Shown in pieces: positions 1-8,501 of a stretch of DNA of 64,000 nucleotides. The notes below the pieces were generated by a model that did not search any database, was not told the origin of the DNA, and saw only the letters and a list, made by a program, of their open reading frames with translations. Made by a program: the position numbers and the translations under genes. Every line of letters starts with the position of its first letter. Position 1 is the stretch's first letter. Source of the stretch: Bacillota bacterium (GTDB taxonomy: Bacteria; Bacillota; Clostridia; Oscillospirales; Oscillospiraceae); contig JAEXCS010000035.1 in assembly GCA_023402075.1 (NCBI GenBank), positions 1-64,000 of the forward strand. The letters run 5' to 3'.

Positions 1-809
1 TGCAGGCCGGTGGACAGCAGCGCATCCGCCGCACGCTCTGCATCTGCGTCCGTTTCGATCTTAACGCCGCTTAAAAGCTCCGCCTCCATGCGGTTGGGTT
101 TCAGGGCGGTAAGGCGGCCCAGCAGCGGGCGCAGACGCGGCGCCTTGATCGTGGACACCGGGTCGGCCAGAATGGGCGCCGTGCAGTGCTGGCACAGCCA
201 TTGCAGCGATTCCTCCGGCAGATTCGTCTCCACCACCACCAGGCCGGCCCGGTTGATGAACTCCAGCCGCTGGCGCAAGAAGTCCGGTGTAATGTGGTCG
301 TAAATGGCCATGTCGTTGACGGCCAGCGCCATATCGCCGTCGCTTCCGGCAATGAACAGGTACGTACCGGTGCGGCCGCCGGGGATCACGGCGCTGTGGC
401 TCAGGTCAAGGCCGATGGCGGCGGCATTGTCCCGCACGCTCTGGGCGAAGCTGTCCTGCCCCAGTACCGTCACCATGGACACCTGCTGTCCCAGCAGGCA
501 CAGGTTGTGGGCGATGTTGCGGCCCACGCCGCCCAGCGAGGTGGTCACCTTGCCGGGATTGGAGTCCCGGGCCACCAGCGGCGCGTGGGCCACCGCGCCG
601 ATGTCCATGTTCACGCCGCCCACCACCACGATATAGGGCTCGGTGCGCAGCAGATAACCCCGTCCGGCGATATAGCCCTTTTTCATCAGGTTGGAGATAT
701 GCACCGCCGCACTGGAACGGGTAATGCCCGCCTTTTCCGCCAGCTCCTGCTGGGAGATCATGGGATCCTGGCGGATCCACTCCAATATCTGTCGTTCCCG
801 CTGGGTCAC
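1..809 (-). CDS. PfkB-family carbohydrate/nucleoside kinase with N-terminal winged helix (partial, C-terminus off the left edge)
   Basis: The first ~269 codons are visible; the gene runs off the window. Residues ~1-55 form a helix-turn-helix (ILEWIRQDPMISQQELAEKA) as in MarR/DeoR-like wings. A PfkB sugar-kinase fold follows, with GGVNMDIGA and the glycine-rich signature LGGVGRNIAHNL. The catalytic GAGD motif would lie outside the window. This HTH-PfkB architecture is known in Firmicutes and is often annotated as a pseudouridine- or nucleoside-kinase-like protein; the substrate cannot be read here. The GTG start at 809 was chosen because GGAGGTGA sits just upstream and the HTH begins immediately. 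It is transcribed divergently from asnS. Confidence 0.88.
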   Translation of the reverse strand, partial: MTQRERQILEWIRQDPMISQQELAEKAGITRSSAAVHISNLMKKGYIAGRGYLLRTEPYIVVVGGVNMDIGAVAHAPLVARDSNPGKVTTSLGGVGRNIAHNLCLLGQQVSMVTVLGQDSFAQSVRDNAAAIGLDLSHSAVIPGGRTGTYLFIAGSDGDMALAVNDMAIYDHITPDFLRQRLEFINRAGLVVVETNLPEESLQWLCQHCTAPILADPVSTIKAPRLRPLLGRLTALKPNRMEAELLSGVKIETDADAERAADALLSTGL

Positions 810-853
810 GGTCTCACCTCCGTAAGCAAAAATTATTTCTTAATCACATGCTT

Positions 854-882
854 ACTATACACAACTTCTGCTGATTTGTCAA
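854..882 (-). promoter_or_regulatory. Promoter of the PfkB-family kinase gene
   Basis: On the minus strand TTGACA (877-882) is followed after 17 bp by TATAGT (854-859), a near-consensus sigma-A promoter about 45 bp upstream of the GTG start. Confidence 0.8.
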
Positions 883-940
883 GCCCCCGCAAAGGGGTAT
901 TTTCGGTGCAAAAAAGCCCGCTATGGCGGCAAATACAGCC

Positions 941-969
941 TTGTAAAAGGCCCCATAATGGTATATAAT
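941..969 (+). promoter_or_regulatory. Promoter of asnS
   Basis: TTGTAA (941-946), a 17-bp spacer and TATAAT (964-969) precede asnS by about 40 bp. It lies back to back with the promoter of the kinase gene. Confidence 0.75.
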
Positions 970-1010
970 AACGGATACTGCAAAATCTCACAGAAAAAGG
1001 TGAAAATAAT

Positions 1011-2405
1011 ATGGATCGTATGAAAATCGCAGCAGTCTTTGCCGACAGCGAATCGCTGGGCGGCAAGGAGATCACCGTCTGCGGCTGGGCCCGCACCATC
1101 CGCGACATGAAGACCTTCGGCTTTATCGAGCTGAACGACGGCTCCTGCTTCAAGAATCTGCAGGTGGTCATGTCCGCCGAGGAGCTGGCCAACTATAAGG
1201 AGATCGCCGCCCAGAACGTGGGCGCGGCGCTGATCGTCCGCGGCTCCGTGGTGCTGACCCCCGACGCCAAGCAGCCGCTGGAGGTCAAGGCCCACGCCAT
1301 CGAGGTGGAGGGCAGATCCACGCCCGACTATCCCCTGCAGAAAAAGCGCCACAGCGTGGAGTTCCTGCGCACCATCCAGCATCTGCGGCCCCGCACCAAC
1401 CTGTTCTCCGCCACCTTCCGTGTCCGCTCCGTGGCGGCCATGGCGGTGCATGAGTTCTTCCAGGATCGCGGCTTCGTCTATGTCCAGACTCCCATCATCA
1501 CCGGCTCCGACTGCGAAGGCGCCGGCGAGATGTTTCAGGTGACGACGCTGGATCTCAACGACGTTCCCCGGACCGAAGACGGGCAGGTGGATTACAGCAA
1601 GGACTTCTTCGGCAAAAAGACCAGCCTCACCGTGTCCGGCCAGCTGAATGCCGAGAACTTCGCCATGGCCTTTGGTGACGTGTATACCTTCGGTCCCACC
1701 TTCCGGGCGGAGAATTCCAACACCCAGCGCCACGCCGCCGAGTTCTGGATGATCGAGCCGGAGATGGCCTTTACCGACCTCAAGGGCGACATGGACGTGG
1801 CCGAGGCCATGATTAAATTTGTCATCCGCCGCACCATGGAGCGCTGCCCTCAGGAGATGGACTTTTTCAACAGCTTTGTGGACAAGGGCCTCAAGGAGCG
1901 CTTGGAGCACGTGGCCACTGCGGACTTTGGCCGCGTGACCTACACCGAAGCTGTGGAGATTTTGAAGGAGCACAACGACCAGTTTGCCTACAAGGTGGAG
2001 TGGGGAACCGACCTTCAGACGGAGCACGAGCGGTATCTGACGGAGCAGGTGTTCAAAAAGCCGGTGTTTGTCACGGATTATCCCAAGGAAATCAAGGCGT
2101 TTTATATGCGCATGAACGACGACGGTAAAACCGTTGCCGCAACAGACTGTTTGGTTCCCGGCATCGGCGAAATTATCGGCGGAAGCCAGCGCGAGGAGCG
2201 TCTGGACAAGCTGGAGGCCCGCATCCGGGAGACGGGCATGGACCCGCAGGACTACTGGTGGTACTGCGATTTGCGGCGGTACGGCTCCTGCAAGCACGCG
2301 GGCTTCGGTCTGGGCTTTGAGCGGATGGTGATGTACCTTACCGGCGTAAGCAACATCCGGGACGTGCTGCCCCATCCCCGCACCGTGGGCAGCGCAGACT
2401 TCTAA
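1011..2405 (+). CDS. asnS: Asparaginyl-tRNA synthetase
   Basis: This class IIb aminoacyl-tRNA synthetase charges tRNA-Asn with asparagine in the cytoplasm. At 464 aa it has the usual length. An N-terminal OB-fold anticodon-binding domain (about residues 15-110, from VCGWARTIRDMKTFGFIEL) is followed by the class II core. Motif 2 is FRAENSNTQRHAAEF and motif 3 is GFGLGFERMVMYLTGVSNIRD. The Asn-type start of the core (IITGSDCEGAGEMFQV) fits AsnRS rather than AspRS. A second ATG lies at 1020; I kept 1011, where GGTGA is upstream. It is monocistronic, with its own promoter and a strong terminator. Confidence 0.97.
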   Translation: MDRMKIAAVFADSESLGGKEITVCGWARTIRDMKTFGFIELNDGSCFKNLQVVMSAEELANYKEIAAQNVGAALIVRGSVVLTPDAKQPLEVKAHAIEVEGRSTPDYPLQKKRHSVEFLRTIQHLRPRTNLFSATFRVRSVAAMAVHEFFQDRGFVYVQTPIITGSDCEGAGEMFQVTTLDLNDVPRTEDGQVDYSKDFFGKKTSLTVSGQLNAENFAMAFGDVYTFGPTFRAENSNTQRHAAEFWMIEPEMAFTDLKGDMDVAEAMIKFVIRRTMERCPQEMDFFNSFVDKGLKERLEHVATADFGRVTYTEAVEILKEHNDQFAYKVEWGTDLQTEHERYLTEQVFKKPVFVTDYPKEIKAFYMRMNDDGKTVAATDCLVPGIGEIIGGSQREERLDKLEARIRETGMDPQDYWWYCDLRRYGSCKHAGFGLGFERMVMYLTGVSNIRDVLPHPRTVGSADF

Positions 2406-2427
2406 ATTAAGTACACGAGACGTAATA

Positions 2428-2468
2428 CGCACGGCGGAGGGAAAAGCTCTCCGCCGTGCGATGTTTTT
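2428..2468 (+). terminator. Rho-independent terminator of asnS
   Basis: A 12-bp stem (CGCACGGCGGAG at 2428-2439 paired with 2449-2460) is followed by a T-rich tract (2462-2467). Confidence 0.9.
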
Positions 2469-2781
2469 ACCGACGGGCCATTTAATTTTCGGCGGGTTTA
2501 TTAAACTACAAAAATTGCCGTTTTTCGTGCAGAATAGCGGGTAGAAATAATAAAATGCCGGTGGACGGCGGCGGAAAATCATGGTAAAATGTGCGCACAG
2601 GCAGACCTTTGCGCGGCTTAGCGCATTACTCCACAGGCCGCCGCGCAGGAGCATATAGTTGGCAAAGCCGATGCCCCTTTTTATTCACCGCCGGGATGGC
2701 CTGCATTTTGCCGCCGCCGTCATATTTTTACGGAGCCGGTAAATACTGTCATGGTATCGGAACATGTGAAGGGAGGGCGCT
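2469..2781. other. Intergenic region with no recognised gene
   Basis: About 310 bp lie between the asnS terminator and the YihY gene. I find no tRNA, known riboswitch or credible ORF; the short plus-strand frame at 2591-2785 has no ribosome site and low-complexity content. A possible promoter for the next gene is TTGGCA (2659-2664), 17 bp, TATTCA (2682-2687). Confidence 0.4.
2659..2687 (+). promoter_or_regulatory. Possible promoter of the YihY-family gene
   Basis: TTGGCA and TATTCA are separated by 17 bp, about 95 bp upstream of the start. The match is moderate and nothing else in the gap is better. Confidence 0.4.
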
Positions 2782-3666
2782 GTGAGCAAACCATATCTTT
2801 CTCCGCTGCCCAAAAACAAGCTTTGGCGCGGCGTATATCTTCTGGTGCGGCGCTATTTGCGGCACAACGTGTCCATTCAGGGCGCGGCGCTGGCGTTTTA
2901 CCTGCTGTTCGCCATTTTCCCCATGCTGATTTTTGCCAGCTCTCTGCTGGGTCTGCTGCATCTGGATGTGGGGGCCATTTTGAAGGACCTTGGAGAATTT
3001 CTGCCCAAGGTGGCGGTGGATTTTATCGGGGTTTACCTTCTCCATGTGCAGGCCAACGCCAACGTGCGGCTGCTGCTGTTTGGTCTGGTGTTTTCCATTT
3101 ACTTTCCCATGCGGGCGGCCAACACCCTGATGCGCTCTGTGCGCACGGCGTATCATTTAGGGCCGCCGCGCCACGCGGCGGCGCATTTCGTGCGCACGCT
3201 GGTTTACACGATCCTGCTGCTGCTTGCGCTGGCACTGACGCTGGTGCTGATGAGCGTGAATAACACCGTGCTTTCCTACGCGGTGGAAAATTTCCACCTG
3301 CCGCCCTTTGCGGCAAAGCTGTGGGCCACACTGCGGTTTCCTCTAGTTGCGGTGGTGGCGTGCTTCGCCCTTCTGGCACTGTATGCCATCACGCAGGATA
3401 CCCGCCAGCCATGGAAAAACCTGCTTCCCGGCGTGGTGGCGTCCCTTTCGGGGTGGCTGGTGCTGTCGGGGATTTACGCCATCTACATGGAGCGCATGGC
3501 CAACTATTCCCTGCTGTACGGTTCCATCGGAACGGCCATGGCCCTTTTGGTGTGGATGTATATGAGCGCCACCGCGCTGATTATGGGCGCGGAGCTGAAC
3601 GGAACCCTGATCTCCCTGCGCCGGGAGGGAAAAGACAGCTTTTCCTTTGAGCGCGAGGAAGCATAA
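2782..3666 (+). CDS. YihY/BrkB-family integral membrane protein
   Basis: A 294-aa polytopic membrane protein with about six hydrophobic helices. It carries features of the YihY/UPF0761 family: GAALAFYLLFAIFPMLIF near the N-terminus, and LLYGSIGTAMALLVWMYMS followed by MGAELNG near the end. The family was once called 'ribonuclease BN' by mistake; its real function is unsettled (membrane or envelope role). The GTG start at 2782 is supported by GGGAGG six bases upstream. It stands alone, 80 bp before the aminopeptidase gene, and could be co-transcribed with it. Confidence 0.9.
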   Translation: MSKPYLSPLPKNKLWRGVYLLVRRYLRHNVSIQGAALAFYLLFAIFPMLIFASSLLGLLHLDVGAILKDLGEFLPKVAVDFIGVYLLHVQANANVRLLLFGLVFSIYFPMRAANTLMRSVRTAYHLGPPRHAAAHFVRTLVYTILLLLALALTLVLMSVNNTVLSYAVENFHLPPFAAKLWATLRFPLVAVVACFALLALYAITQDTRQPWKNLLPGVVASLSGWLVLSGIYAIYMERMANYSLLYGSIGTAMALLVWMYMSATALIMGAELNGTLISLRREGKDSFSFEREEA

Positions 3667-3745
3667 AGCAATCGATATACGAAAACAGAGCGGGCAAGCC
3701 CCGCAAGCCCGGGTGCACCGGGCCTGACGAAAGGATGGATGCAGA

Positions 3746-4978
3746 TTGAAGCACGAGGAAAAATTGATGGAATACGCGGCACTGCTGGTTCAGGTGGGCC
3801 TGAACGTGCAGAAGGGCCAGACGCTGATCATTTCCACCCCGGTGGAGTGCGCGTGGTTTGCCCGGATGTGCGCGGAAAAAGCCTATGACGCAGGCTGCCG
3901 CGAGGTAGTGGTCAACTGGAACGACGACGCGCTGGGCCGGATGAAGTATCTGCGGGCGGAAGAGGACGTGTTTGACTCCGTTCCCCTTTGGCGGCGGCAC
4001 TTTTTTAACGACTATGCCATGGAGGGCGCAGCTTACCTCGCCATCTCCGCAGGCGACCCTGAAAACCTCAAGGGTGTGGATTCAGGCCGGGTGGTGCGGG
4101 CTCAGCGGGCCGGGGGGCAGGCACTGCGGATGTTTAATCGCCTGCAAATGTCCGGCGGCTTTCCCTGGTGCATCGCGTCCATTCCCATCTCCTCCTGGGC
4201 CAAGCGGGTGTTCCCCAATGCAACGGAGGCCGAGGCCATGGAACGCCTGTGGGACGCTATTTTCGCCGCCGTGCGCATCAGCGGCGACGGAAGCGCCGTT
4301 GAAAAATGGCGGGAGCATCTTGACACGCTGGCCCGGCGCAGAGAAAAACTGAATGCGCTGAACTTTAAGTCCCTGCACTACACCAATTCCCTTGGCACCG
4401 ATTTGACAATTGAGCTTCCCGAGGGCCACGTTTGGGAAGCGGGAGACGACGTGACCTTGAAAGGGCAAACCTTTATTGCCAACATTCCCACGGAGGAGCT
4501 GTTCACCTCCCCCCTGAAAACCGGGGTGAACGGCGTGGTCTACGCTTCCATCCCTCTGGTGAACGACGGAAACATTATCGATGGGTTCCATTTCGTGGTG
4601 AAGAACGGGAAAATCGTGGAGGCCCACGCCAAACAGGGCGAGGAAAACCTGCGCGCCGCCATCTCTGTGGACGAGGGCGCGTCCTATTTCGGCGAGGTGG
4701 CGCTGGTCCCCTACGACAGCCCTATTTCCAACCAGAAAATTTTGTACTACAACACTCTGTTTGACGAAAATGCCGCCTGCCACATCGCTTTCGGCGAGGC
4801 CTATCCCTGCCTGAAGGGCGGGCATGAAATGAGCCGTGAGGAATTGACCCGCCGGGGCCTGAACGACTCCATCACCCACGTGGACTTTATGGTGGGGACG
4901 CAGGATTTGTCCATTATCGGCACCACCCACGACGGGAAAGAAATCCCCGTGTTTGTAAACGGAAATTTCGCCATATAG
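3746..4978 (+). CDS. M29-family metallo-aminopeptidase (AmpS/thermophilic aminopeptidase type)
   Basis: This cytoplasmic dinuclear-metal exopeptidase removes N-terminal amino acids from peptides. At 410 aa it matches the M29 family length. The metal ligands are in place: E250 in IPTEELFTSP, E317 in YFGEVALVP, H346 in CHIAFGEAYP, and H378 with D380 in THVDFMVGTQD. The TTG start at 3746 is preceded by AAAGGATGG; I see no better ATG in front of the conserved N-terminal helix. The gene for a gamma-carbonic-anhydrase-like protein starts 13 bp downstream, so the two are probably one operon. Confidence 0.95.
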   Translation: MKHEEKLMEYAALLVQVGLNVQKGQTLIISTPVECAWFARMCAEKAYDAGCREVVVNWNDDALGRMKYLRAEEDVFDSVPLWRRHFFNDYAMEGAAYLAISAGDPENLKGVDSGRVVRAQRAGGQALRMFNRLQMSGGFPWCIASIPISSWAKRVFPNATEAEAMERLWDAIFAAVRISGDGSAVEKWREHLDTLARRREKLNALNFKSLHYTNSLGTDLTIELPEGHVWEAGDDVTLKGQTFIANIPTEELFTSPLKTGVNGVVYASIPLVNDGNIIDGFHFVVKNGKIVEAHAKQGEENLRAAISVDEGASYFGEVALVPYDSPISNQKILYYNTLFDENAACHIAFGEAYPCLKGGHEMSREELTRRGLNDSITHVDFMVGTQDLSIIGTTHDGKEIPVFVNGNFAI

Positions 4979-4991
4979 AGAGGATATCCAT

Positions 4992-5474
4992 ATGCCTTAT
5001 CAAAAAAGAGAGACGGATCAGGACGTTTTGATTGCCGAGGGTGCTGTGGTCACCGGGAACGTGACCCTTGGCAGGGGCGTAAATATTTGGTATTACGCCG
5101 TGCTCCGTGGGGACTGGGGCCTTATCCAAATCGGAGAAAACACCAACATTCAGGACCATTGCGCGATTCACGAGGAGACGACGGTGGGCAGCGGCTGCAC
5201 CGTGGGCCACGGTGCTATTCTCCACGGCTGCACCGTGGGGAACAACACCCTTGTGGGCATGGGCTCCGTTCTTTTAAACGGAGCCCGAATCGGAAACAAC
5301 TGCCTTGTGGGCGCAGGGGCGCTGGTATCCGGGAAAATGGACGCACCGGACGGGTCGTTGATTCTGGGAAATCCCGCAAGAGTGATTCGTTCCCTCACGC
5401 CGGAGGAAATTGAGTTCAACCGGGAAGAAGCGCGGAGCTATCTGGCGGCGGCGGAAACCTATCGCCGGAGCTGA
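4992..5474 (+). CDS. Gamma-carbonic-anhydrase-like hexapeptide-repeat protein
   Basis: A 160-aa left-handed beta-helix protein built from hexapeptide repeats (for example VTGNVTLGRGVNIWYYAVL). It belongs to the gamma-CA/YrdA/PaaY family and keeps the metal-binding histidines: one in NIQDHCAIHEE and two in VGHGAILHGC. RGDWGLIQIGENTNIQD is the family signature loop. Many members bind zinc or iron and hydrate CO2 weakly or act as acyl hydrolases, so the activity is not certain. It ends in a strong terminator and probably shares a transcript with the M29 peptidase gene. Confidence 0.9.
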   Translation: MPYQKRETDQDVLIAEGAVVTGNVTLGRGVNIWYYAVLRGDWGLIQIGENTNIQDHCAIHEETTVGSGCTVGHGAILHGCTVGNNTLVGMGSVLLNGARIGNNCLVGAGALVSGKMDAPDGSLILGNPARVIRSLTPEEIEFNREEARSYLAAAETYRRS

Positions 5475-5514
5475 CAGCTCCTCCGCTTAATTTTAAAACC
5501 GACACTCAGTAATG

Positions 5515-5546
5515 CGGGGCGGACCCTTGGCCCGCCCCGTTTTTTC
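5515..5546 (+). terminator. Rho-independent terminator after the gamma-CA-like gene
   Basis: CGGGGCGG (5515-5522) pairs with CCGCCCCG (5532-5539) and is followed by seven T residues. It ends just before the ribosome site of the next gene. Confidence 0.9.
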
Positions 5547-5559
5547 AAAAGGAGTAACT

Positions 5560-6807
5560 ATGGAGTTTCATAAGAAAACGGTGTGGACGGTGGCCGCCGC
5601 AGCCTTTGCCGTGCTGGCGGGATATTGGGGGCTGCAAAACCTGAAGTTGCTGGGCGGGGCCTTGGGGGCAATGGTTTCTCTCATCGCCCCCTTTCTGCTG
5701 GGCTGCGCCGTGGCGTTCATATTGAATGTGCCCATGCGGGCGGTGGAGCGGCGGATGGGCACCGACAAGCGCACCGCAAAGCTGCGCCGTCCCGTGGCTT
5801 TTATATTGACTCTGGCACTGGTTTCTGGCGTGCTGGCGCTTGCAAGCCTTGTCATCATCCCCAGTCTGGGGGATGCGGTATCCTCTGTCTCCCAGCAGGC
5901 GCAGACGTTTTTTACCCAGCTTCCGGAAATGCTTTCAGCGCTGGAAACCCGCCTGCCGGAGCTTGAGACGGCGCTTCAAACGCTGGATATCCAGTGGACC
6001 ACCCTGTCCGCCAAGGCGCTGGAGCTGCTGCGGGATTTGGGCGAGCAGCTGGTAAATACGGGCGTTGGCGGCGTGCTGGGCGGCATGAGCTTTGTGGGCA
6101 GCGTGGTCAGCGGTGTGAGCACCTTTTTTATCGGGCTGGTATTTGCCGTCTACCTTCTTCTGCAAAAGGAAAAGCTGGGCCGGCAAATCCGCCAGATTTT
6201 GTACGCCCTGCTGCCCGAGCGGGCAGCGGATCAGATTCTGTCCGTGGCCGACCTTGCAAACCGCACATTTTCCAGCTTTCTCTCCGGCCAGTGTCTGGAA
6301 GCGGTAATTCTCGGCTCGCTGTTTATCGTAATCATGCCGATTTTCAAAATGCCCTATGCGGTTTTGGTGGGCGTAACAGTGGCACTGACAGCACTGATTC
6401 CCATTGTAGGTGCTTTCATCGGCTGCGCTGTGGGCGCGCTGCTGATTCTGCTGGTAAACCCCGTGCAGGCGCTTTTGTTTATCGTGCTGTTTCTGGTTAT
6501 TCAGCAGATCGAGGGGAATTTCATCTATCCCCATGTGGTAGGCTCTTCCGTGGGGCTTCCCTCCATCTGGGTGCTGGTGGCGGTCATTATGGGCGGAAAA
6601 CTGATGGGCGTTCTGGGAATGCTGGTATTCATTCCCCTGTGCTCGGTGCTGTACGCCCTGTTCCGTCAATATGTGAAGGATCGGCTGGCAGAGCGGAAAA
6701 TCCCGCCCTCCAAGCTGCGTCCTCGCCCCCCACAGGCACCGCTCCCTGTTCCGCCGAGAAAGCCGCGTCCCCCCAAAAGAGAAACGCCCAAAAGTCCCGG
6801 AGCTTGA
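5560..6807 (+). CDS. AI-2E-family (TqsA/YdbI-like) membrane permease
   Basis: A 415-aa integral membrane protein with about seven or eight transmembrane helices and the AI-2E (PF01594-type) layout. The N-terminal pair of helices surrounds APFLLGCAVAFILN, a long amphipathic middle contains TLDIQWTTLSAKALELL, and the C-terminal core includes IVLFLVIQQIEGNFIYPHVVG with the typical QQIEGN..YP motif. Members are reported as putative autoinducer-2 exporters, Na+/H+ antiporters or general permeases; the substrate is not predictable. The tail is proline/arginine-rich (about 30 residues). The ATG at 5560 follows GGAG and excludes the terminator-overlapping extension upstream. Confidence 0.92.
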   Translation: MEFHKKTVWTVAAAAFAVLAGYWGLQNLKLLGGALGAMVSLIAPFLLGCAVAFILNVPMRAVERRMGTDKRTAKLRRPVAFILTLALVSGVLALASLVIIPSLGDAVSSVSQQAQTFFTQLPEMLSALETRLPELETALQTLDIQWTTLSAKALELLRDLGEQLVNTGVGGVLGGMSFVGSVVSGVSTFFIGLVFAVYLLLQKEKLGRQIRQILYALLPERAADQILSVADLANRTFSSFLSGQCLEAVILGSLFIVIMPIFKMPYAVLVGVTVALTALIPIVGAFIGCAVGALLILLVNPVQALLFIVLFLVIQQIEGNFIYPHVVGSSVGLPSIWVLVAVIMGGKLMGVLGMLVFIPLCSVLYALFRQYVKDRLAERKIPPSKLRPRPPQAPLPVPPRKPRPPKRETPKSPGA

Positions 6808-6873
6808 TGCGCCCCCGCCCGGGCTTTGAAAAATTTTGCGGGTATTTCAGTAAACAACAAAGGAGCCAACACG

Positions 6874-7389
6874 ATGATTCGACTTGCGAAAGAGCAGGAT
6901 CTTGTCCGGGTGGACGCGCTTTATCAGGCGCTGCTGGACCGCGAGGAAACCGTGCGCCATACAAACTGGCAGAAGGACCTGTACCCCACCGTTGCCCATG
7001 CAAAGGCGGCGTTTGAGCAGGGCACCCTGTATGTGGGGGAAGAGGACGGCACACTGTTTGGCTGCGTAAATCTCAATCAGATTCAGCCGCCGGAATACGG
7101 ACAAATTCACTGGAACTTTCAGGCCAAACCGGAAGAGGTTATGGTGATTCACACTCTTTGCATTCATCCGGATTTTGCGGGCCGGGGAAAGGGGAAGGAA
7201 TTTGTGCACTTCTGTGAGGGCCACGCCCAGGCAAAGGGCTGGCCCGTCATCCGGCTGGACACCTACGAGGGCAATTTTCCGGCCTGCCGCCTATATGAGG
7301 GGCTTGGCTATTCCTATGCGGGGCAGACGCAATTTCACTTTCAGAATGTAATTTGGGAGACGCTAAAGTGCTTTGACAAGCAGGTATAA
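6874..7389 (+). CDS. GNAT-family N-acetyltransferase
   Basis: A 171-aa acetyltransferase of the GNAT fold. Motif A is seen in VIHTLCIHPDFAGRGKGKEF (acetyl-CoA pyrophosphate loop GRGKGK), followed by VIRLDTYEGNFPACRLYEGLGY (motif B, with the usual N..A..LYE.LGY). The substrate is unknown. The ATG at 6874 is preceded by AAAGGAGC; an in-frame start 48 bp upstream has no ribosome site. It follows the AI-2E gene by 66 bp without an obvious terminator. Confidence 0.9.
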   Translation: MIRLAKEQDLVRVDALYQALLDREETVRHTNWQKDLYPTVAHAKAAFEQGTLYVGEEDGTLFGCVNLNQIQPPEYGQIHWNFQAKPEEVMVIHTLCIHPDFAGRGKGKEFVHFCEGHAQAKGWPVIRLDTYEGNFPACRLYEGLGYSYAGQTQFHFQNVIWETLKCFDKQV

Positions 7390-7508
7390 GAATATAGTCT
7401 TTCTGCCGACACCCGCGTTTTCCCGGCAGCAAAAAAAGAGTTTCATTTCTTTTTATTGCTGAAAATCTTTCTTAGAGACAAGTTTTTAAAAATATTTTTA
7501 CAATCCCC

Positions 7509-7537
7509 TTACATTTCCGCAAAAAATGTGCTATAAT
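7509..7537 (+). promoter_or_regulatory. Extended -10 promoter of the carD-like gene
   Basis: TTACAT (7509-7514), 17 bp and TATAAT (7532-7537) with a TG one base upstream of the -10 element. Transcription should start near 7544, giving a ~190-nt leader. Confidence 0.8.
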
Positions 7538-7543
7538 TGGAAC

Positions 7544-7731
7544 ATAGATACACGGTCCAGCAGCCGGGATAACCGGCCGTTGGACCGGCGCGCTTTTACC
7601 GTGGGGACGATGAAGCGCAGCTCGGTCCGCGGGCCTCGCCTCAAAAAGCGGGACCCGCGGCGAAAAATAACGGGCTTTATTTTCCGGCGCTTAGGCCGGG
7701 GTATTGCCTGTCGGCGGAAAGCGGAGGAGCT
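7544..7731 (+). promoter_or_regulatory. Structured 5' leader of the carD-like gene
   Basis: The leader is GC-rich and folds into strong hairpins: CGGTCCA (7553-7559) with TGGACCG (7581-7587), and CCGCGGG with CCCGCGG further on. It also holds a possible very basic small ORF from ATG 7609 to 7756 (48 codons, starting MKRSSVRGPRLKKRD) that overlaps the start of the CarD gene. I recognise no known riboswitch. A regulatory role is inference. Confidence 0.4.
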
Positions 7732-8274
7732 ATGTTTCAAAAGGACGATCTTGTGATTTACGGACGAACGGGCGTATGTCGGGTGGCGGATATTGCCGAA
7801 CCGGATTTTTGCCGAAGCAAACCCGGTGAGAGGGATAAGCTCTACTATGTGCTCAGCCCCCTGTATCAGGACGGGACGATTTACGCACCGGTAGACAATT
7901 CCAAGGTTCCCATCCGGCCCATCCTGACTGCGGAAGAGGCCGACGATCTGGTGGACGAGATTCCCGCCAGCCGCGCGCAGGCCTATTACGGCTGCAGCAC
8001 CCAGAATCTGCGGGACCACTATCAGACGCTGCTGCAAACCAGTGACTGCCGCGATCTTTTGGAGCTTGTCATTTCCATTTACTGCAAAAAGACCCACGTG
8101 GAGGAGACGAAGCGAAAGTTCGGGGCTGTGGACGAACATTTTATGAAGCAGGCCGAGCAGCTTCTGGGCGGCGAGCTTGCCGCCGCGCTGGACGTTCCGG
8201 TGAGCGAAATGCTGGACCGCATTGCCGCAAAGCTGCGCACCCGGAAATCCGCCCCCGCACAGGAGCTTGCCTGA
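7732..8274 (+). CDS. CarD/CdnL-family RNA polymerase-binding regulator
   Basis: A 180-aa protein with the CarD_CdnL_TRCF-type N-terminal Tudor-like domain: FQKDDLVIYGRTGVCRVADI is typical of the RNA-polymerase beta-subunit-binding module. A helical C-terminal domain (about residues 75-165, ELVISIYCKKTHVEETKRKF) resembles the DNA-contacting domain of CdnL. Known members stabilise open complexes at promoters such as those of rRNA genes. ATG 7732 has GGAGGAG upstream. It sits alone with its own promoter, a long structured leader and a terminator. Confidence 0.88.
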   Translation: MFQKDDLVIYGRTGVCRVADIAEPDFCRSKPGERDKLYYVLSPLYQDGTIYAPVDNSKVPIRPILTAEEADDLVDEIPASRAQAYYGCSTQNLRDHYQTLLQTSDCRDLLELVISIYCKKTHVEETKRKFGAVDEHFMKQAEQLLGGELAAALDVPVSEMLDRIAAKLRTRKSAPAQELA

Positions 8275-8343
8275 CTCCTCGCAAAACGGCTGAGCAAAGC
8301 GCAGCCGGGGATGGGCACTTGAATTTTCAGAACCTTTACAAAC

Positions 8344-8378
8344 AGAGCGCGTCGCCGATTTTGGCGACGCGCTCTTTG
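8344..8378 (+). terminator. Terminator downstream of the carD-like gene
   Basis: A 13-bp stem (8344-8356 with 8363-8375, sequence AGAGCGCGTCGCC and its complement) followed by a T-rich run. A second inverted repeat at 8409-8446 lies just beyond, without a clear T tract on either strand. Confidence 0.85.
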
Positions 8379-8501
8379 CTTTTCTTCCTTTCTTAAGTGA
8401 ACCCGCAGGCAAGGCCCCGGGGAAGTTTCATTTCCCGGGACCTTGCACAAAAACCTTTTAATTTTACGGGCAGGGCCGCAAGGAAATTGGACGCACGCGT
8501 C

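Noticed and set aside
921..2654. 577-aa open frame on the minus strand opposite asnS
   Set aside because: The composition is histidine/glycine/valine-rich as expected for the complement of a GC-rich gene; no domain is visible and asnS is certain.
2591..2785. 64-codon frame in the gap after asnS
   Set aside because: No ribosome site, no conserved pattern, and it overlaps the start of the next gene in another frame.
8409..8446. Inverted repeat GCAAGG...CCTTGC as terminator of the 8502-9206 gene
   Set aside because: The stem is strong, but no T tract follows on the minus strand, so I only mention it as a hairpin.
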